From Fontisphaera persica (GTDB lineage: Bacteria; Verrucomicrobiota; Verrucomicrobiia; Limisphaerales; Fontisphaeraceae): a DNA stretch of 64,000 nucleotides. Shown piece after piece: positions 62,455-64,000 of the stretch. The position numbers and the translations under genes are program-made. Positions within the stretch are counted from its first letter, which is position 1, and the number at the start of each line of letters is the position of its first letter. The notes beneath the pieces were generated by a model. The model was given only the letters and a program-made list of their open reading frames with translations, made no database searches and was not told the origin of the DNA. The stretch spans positions 496,001 through 560,000 of the forward strand of contig NZ_CP116615.1 in the NCBI RefSeq assembly GCF_024832785.1. Direction: 5' to 3'.

Positions 62455-63495
62455 ATGGGCACACCGAAACGTTTTTTTGCCAGCGACAATTACGCCGGCA
62501 TTTGTCCCGAGGCCTGGGCGGCCTTGCAGGCGGCCAATGTGGACCATGCGCCGGCCTACGGGGACGATGAGTACACCGCGCGGGTGGCGGATAAATTGCG
62601 GGAATTGTTTGAAACGCATTGCGAGGTGTTTTTTGTTTTCAACGGCACTGCCGCCAATTCGCTGGCGCTGGCCACCCTCTGCCAAAGCTATCATTCCATC
62701 ATCTGCCATGAGCTGGCGCATGTGGAAACGGACGAGTGCGGCGCGCCGGAGTTTTTCTCGCATGGCACCAAGGTGCTCACCGCGCCGGGGGCCAACGGCA
62801 AATTGGACCCGGCGGCCATTGAGCGGCTGGTCCGCAAGCGCAGTGACATTCACTATCCCAAGCCGCGGGCGGTGTCGCTCACCCAGGCCACGGAAGTGGG
62901 CACCGTGTACACGGTGGACGAAATCCGCGCCATCTGGGCGCGAGCGCGCAGCCTGGGACTGCGGATTCACATGGACGGCGCCCGCTTTGCCAACGCGGTG
63001 GCCTCGTTGGGAGTGGCGCCCAAGGAAATCACCTGGCAGGCGGGAGTGGATGTGCTGTGTTTTGGCGGGACCAAAAACGGCCTGCCAGTGGGCGAGGCCG
63101 TCATCTTTTTCGACCGCGAGCTGGCTGCCGAATTTGCCTATCGTTGCAAGCAGGCCGGCCAGTTGGCCTCCAAAATGCGTTTCATTGCCGCCCCCTGGCT
63201 GGGCATGTTGGAAAACCACACCTGGTTGCGCCATGCCGCCCACGCCAACGCCATGGCCGCCCGCATGGAAACTGCGCTGCGTGAATTGCAGGTGCCCATC
63301 CTTTTTCCCCGGCAGGCCAATGCCGTCTTTGCCGAATTTTCCCTGCCGGTGCAGGAAGGTTTGCGCGCGCGGGGATGGCGCTTCTACACCTTCATCGGCC
63401 AGGGGGGGTGCCGATTAATGTGCGCCTGGGACACGCGCCCGGAGGATGTGGATGCTTTTGTGACCGATGTCCGCGAGCTGTTAAAGTCCTGCTAA
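62455..63495 (+). CDS. ltaE: Low-specificity L-threonine aldolase
   Basis: A fold-type I PLP enzyme that cleaves threonine or allo-threonine to glycine and acetaldehyde. Motifs are 'FASDNYAGICPEAWAAL', 'VFNGTAANSLALATL', 'HVETDECGAPEFFSHGTKV', 'LRIHMDGARFANAVAS' and the PLP-binding lysine Lys207 in 'VDVLCFGGTKNGLPVGEAV'. The 346 residues are typical. Start ATG 62455 opens at the conserved N-terminus. It is convergent with the gene at the right edge. Confidence 0.93.
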   Translation: MGTPKRFFASDNYAGICPEAWAALQAANVDHAPAYGDDEYTARVADKLRELFETHCEVFFVFNGTAANSLALATLCQSYHSIICHELAHVETDECGAPEFFSHGTKVLTAPGANGKLDPAAIERLVRKRSDIHYPKPRAVSLTQATEVGTVYTVDEIRAIWARARSLGLRIHMDGARFANAVASLGVAPKEITWQAGVDVLCFGGTKNGLPVGEAVIFFDRELAAEFAYRCKQAGQLASKMRFIAAPWLGMLENHTWLRHAAHANAMAARMETALRELQVPILFPRQANAVFAEFSLPVQEGLRARGWRFYTFIGQGGCRLMCAWDTRPEDVDAFVTDVRELLKSC

Positions 63496-63506
63496 ATCAG
63501 GCGCAG

Positions 63507-63539
63507 AAAAAAAACGGGACGGCCCCCAAGGGCCGTCCC
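63507..63539 (-). terminator. Rho-independent terminator of the SLBB/export gene
   Basis: A perfect ten-base stem, GGGACGGCCC (63516-63525) with GGGCCGTCCC (63530-63539) and a CCAA loop. On the reverse strand it is followed by eight Us (the A-run at 63507-63514). It therefore stops transcripts coming from the right; on the plus strand there is no T-run after it. Confidence 0.8.
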
Positions 63540-63566
63540 CGTGACACACGCAGATGAAACCGGCTC

Positions 63567-64000
63567 TCAACGGGCGGCCAACTGCGAAACCCGGGTCACT
63601 TCAGGTTGTTGGGCTGTCGGCGCCATCCCCGATTTGGCGGCCACCGGCAGCGGTTTGCCGTGTGACAAGGCGCAGAAGAGCTTCAGTTGATCCACCGGCA
63701 GTGCCGGACGGTCCGTGATGGGCCGCCGTCCCGGCCAGGAGGAAGCCGGCACGCTGACGATGTCGCCGTCCTGCAGCGGGATGTCATTCTGGTAACCCTC
63801 TGCCATGATGCGTTCGACATCCACCGTGAACTGTTCGGTGGCGCCATTCGCCAGCGTGCGGCTCACGCGCACCTTCTGCAAATTCGCAAAGCGGCTGGGG
63901 CCCAGGAAATAAACGGCTTGGGCGAGGTGGGTGTTGATTTGCCGCTCCAGATAAACCACCCCTTGGGCTTCCCCGCAAAACGTCACCGTTCCCCGGGCTT
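63567..64000 (-). CDS. Polysaccharide-export SLBB-domain protein, N-terminus cut off by the window edge
   Basis: The reverse frame is open from the window's right end to the stop at 63567; about 144 codons are visible and the true start lies outside. The visible part contains an SLBB-type beta-grasp fold ('GEAQGVVYLERQINTHLAQA', 'LGPSRFANLQKVRVSRTL', 'GDIVSVPASSW'), as in Wza-like or related exopolysaccharide export proteins. The C-terminal ~60 residues are Pro/Ala-rich and not conserved. A perfect terminator follows. Assignment to Wza or another SLBB protein cannot be made from this fragment. Confidence 0.7.
   Translation of the reverse strand, partial: ARGTVTFCGEAQGVVYLERQINTHLAQAVYFLGPSRFANLQKVRVSRTLANGATEQFTVDVERIMAEGYQNDIPLQDGDIVSVPASSWPGRRPITDRPALPVDQLKLFCALSHGKPLPVAAKSGMAPTAQQPEVTRVSQLAAR

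Noticed and set aside
1-64000. tRNA, rRNA, CRISPR, insertion sequences, prophage, integrase or attachment sites
   Set aside because: None seen: no transposase or integrase motifs, no regular short direct-repeat arrays, no cloverleaf-like segments in the short gaps.

Overview
The window looks like chromosomal DNA of a Gram-negative, high-GC member of the Verrucomicrobiota (Pedosphaera/Limisphaera-like). This is inferred from content: KDO and Lpt genes, an LpxR-type lipid A deacylase, a Porin_5-type porin, secretin/PilMNOP genes, HPr kinase with HPr but no nearby enzyme I, ECF sigma factors paired with kinase and vWA proteins, and large secreted proteins with NHL, GH95 and GH128 domains. There are no rRNA or tRNA genes, CRISPR arrays, insertion sequences or phage genes. 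Gene density is very high, and no gap exceeds about 270 bp.

Layout. 0-12 kb: secreted and envelope functions (cut-off CBM6/beta-helix protein, LpxR-like protein, GH95 fucosidase, membrane sulfatase-like protein, multidomain GH128 glucanase) plus mutY. 12-16 kb: housekeeping genes purA, uppS, larE, trmL and a PtsN-like IIA protein. 16-20 kb: an ECF-like sigma factor, an unknown protein and a transmembrane Ser/Thr kinase with an FG-GAP-like sensor, whose frame is broken by one extra G in a G8 tract. 20-31 kb, opposite strand: an ECF sigma factor, a transmembrane anti-sigma-like/YfbK vWA fusion and a 2344-residue membrane protein built from repeated beta modules. This three-gene operon is my best candidate for an undescribed system. 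31-34 kb: a coupled secreted PQQ-propeller/unknown pair. 34-42 kb: a complete phosphate module (porin, pstSCAB, phoU, phoB, phoR) with two matching Pho-box-like sequences, before the porin gene and before pstS. 42-49 kb: rlmI on the opposite strand, then kdsA, kdsC, a giant LptC/LptA-like protein, lptB, hprK and ptsH, ending in a clear terminator. 49.6-61.3 kb: pilM-pilN-pilO-pilP-pilQ followed by two giant tandem paralogues with NHL propeller, chitobiase-C-like, cohesin-like and dockerin-like modules. 61-64 kb: a small YgdR-type lipoprotein, an unknown protein, threonine aldolase, and a cut-off SLBB polysaccharide-export protein with its terminator.

How the genes work together. Several runs are translationally coupled through ATGA or TGATG overlaps (uppS-larE-trmL, sigma-vWA, PQQ-toroid, pstC-pstA, kdsC-lptC/A, pilO-pilP), so they are probably operons. 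The main themes are envelope building (UppS, KDO, Lpt), envelope sensing (two sigma systems and PhoBR), and export of large calcium-binding beta-rich proteins, three of which share the same C-terminal tail.

Limits: all assignments come from reading translations and motifs by eye. No database search was run, and fold names such as cohesin-like or FG-GAP-like are motif-level judgements.
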